A stretch of 7,159 bases of DNA from Syntrophomonadaceae bacterium (GTDB taxonomy: Bacteria > Bacillota > Dethiobacteria > DTU022 > UBA8154). The notes beneath the pieces were generated by a model that was given only the letters and a program-made list of their open reading frames with translations, was not told where the DNA came from and did no database searches. Below are positions 7,132 to 7,159 of this stretch, piece after piece (position 1 is the first letter of the stretch; the number at the start of each line of letters is the position of its first letter). Location: positions 1 to 7,159 of the forward strand of contig PWWY01000040.1 in NCBI GenBank assembly GCA_003561325.1, read 5' to 3'. The position numbers and the translations under genes are program-made.

Positions 7132-7159
7132 ATGCAGCGACCGTATACAGGCTTGGCCC
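7132..7159 (+). CDS. Possible 5' end of a further gene, truncated by the window edge
   Basis: After the protease stop there is AGGGAG at 7116-7121. Two starts are possible in different frames: ATG 7125 (3 nt away, too close) and ATG 7132 (10 nt away, acceptable). The latter reads MQRPYTGLA before the window ends. The PYTGLA string resembles the N-termini of some class I SAM-dependent methyltransferases of Bacillota, which often begin with a Y-x-x-F/L-A-x-x-Y-D pattern. Nine residues are too few to assign a function, so this is only a pointer. A 6-bp hairpin (7097-7102 with 7109-7114, one wobble) lies just before the ribosome binding site and lacks a T-tract, so read-through from the protease gene is plausible. 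Confidence 0.4.

Overview
The window looks like an ordinary chromosomal segment from a Gram-positive, probably anaerobic member of the Bacillota (Clostridia type). The grounds are strong AGGAGG-type ribosome binding sites, a Lon-like protease of the COG1067/AAA_32 type, and acyl-CoA metabolism genes of the kind found in acetogenic, syntrophic or sulfate-reducing Clostridia. The species cannot be named from the sequence. Four complete genes lie on the + strand. A few bases of a fifth may lie at the right edge. No minus-strand gene is supported.

Left part (1-3511): a likely intrinsic terminator (38-69) closes a gene outside the window. A 16-bp tandem duplication (105-136) follows and may create the promoter for the next unit. 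The first gene (214-1398) is a CaiB/BaiF-superfamily protein whose active-site residues match alpha-methylacyl-CoA racemase better than a plain CoA-transferase. It is followed after about 100 bp, with no visible terminator, by an AMP-forming acetyl-CoA synthetase, acs (1501-3441). The two may form a small acyl-CoA metabolism operon, which would end at the strong hairpin at 3477-3503.

Middle (3512-4321): a 162-bp stretch with several small potential hairpins leads into nth (3674-4321). This encodes endonuclease III, a base-excision repair glycosylase with an intact catalytic Lys/Asp pair and an intact iron-sulfur cysteine set.

Right part (4322-7159): a 298-bp non-coding leader contains an 11-bp direct repeat. 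It precedes a large Lon-family ATP-dependent protease (4620-7088) with a clear Ser656/Lys699 dyad and a non-standard ATP-binding P-loop. The last bases (7089-7159) hold a short hairpin, a ribosome binding site and the probable start of another gene, cut off by the window edge.

I see no mobile element, CRISPR array, tRNA or rRNA, and no convincing evidence of a novel multi-gene system. The points most worth checking are the racemase-type active site in a gene likely to be labelled CoA-transferase, the tandem-duplicated promoter-like block, and the atypical nucleotide-binding motifs of the Lon-like protein.
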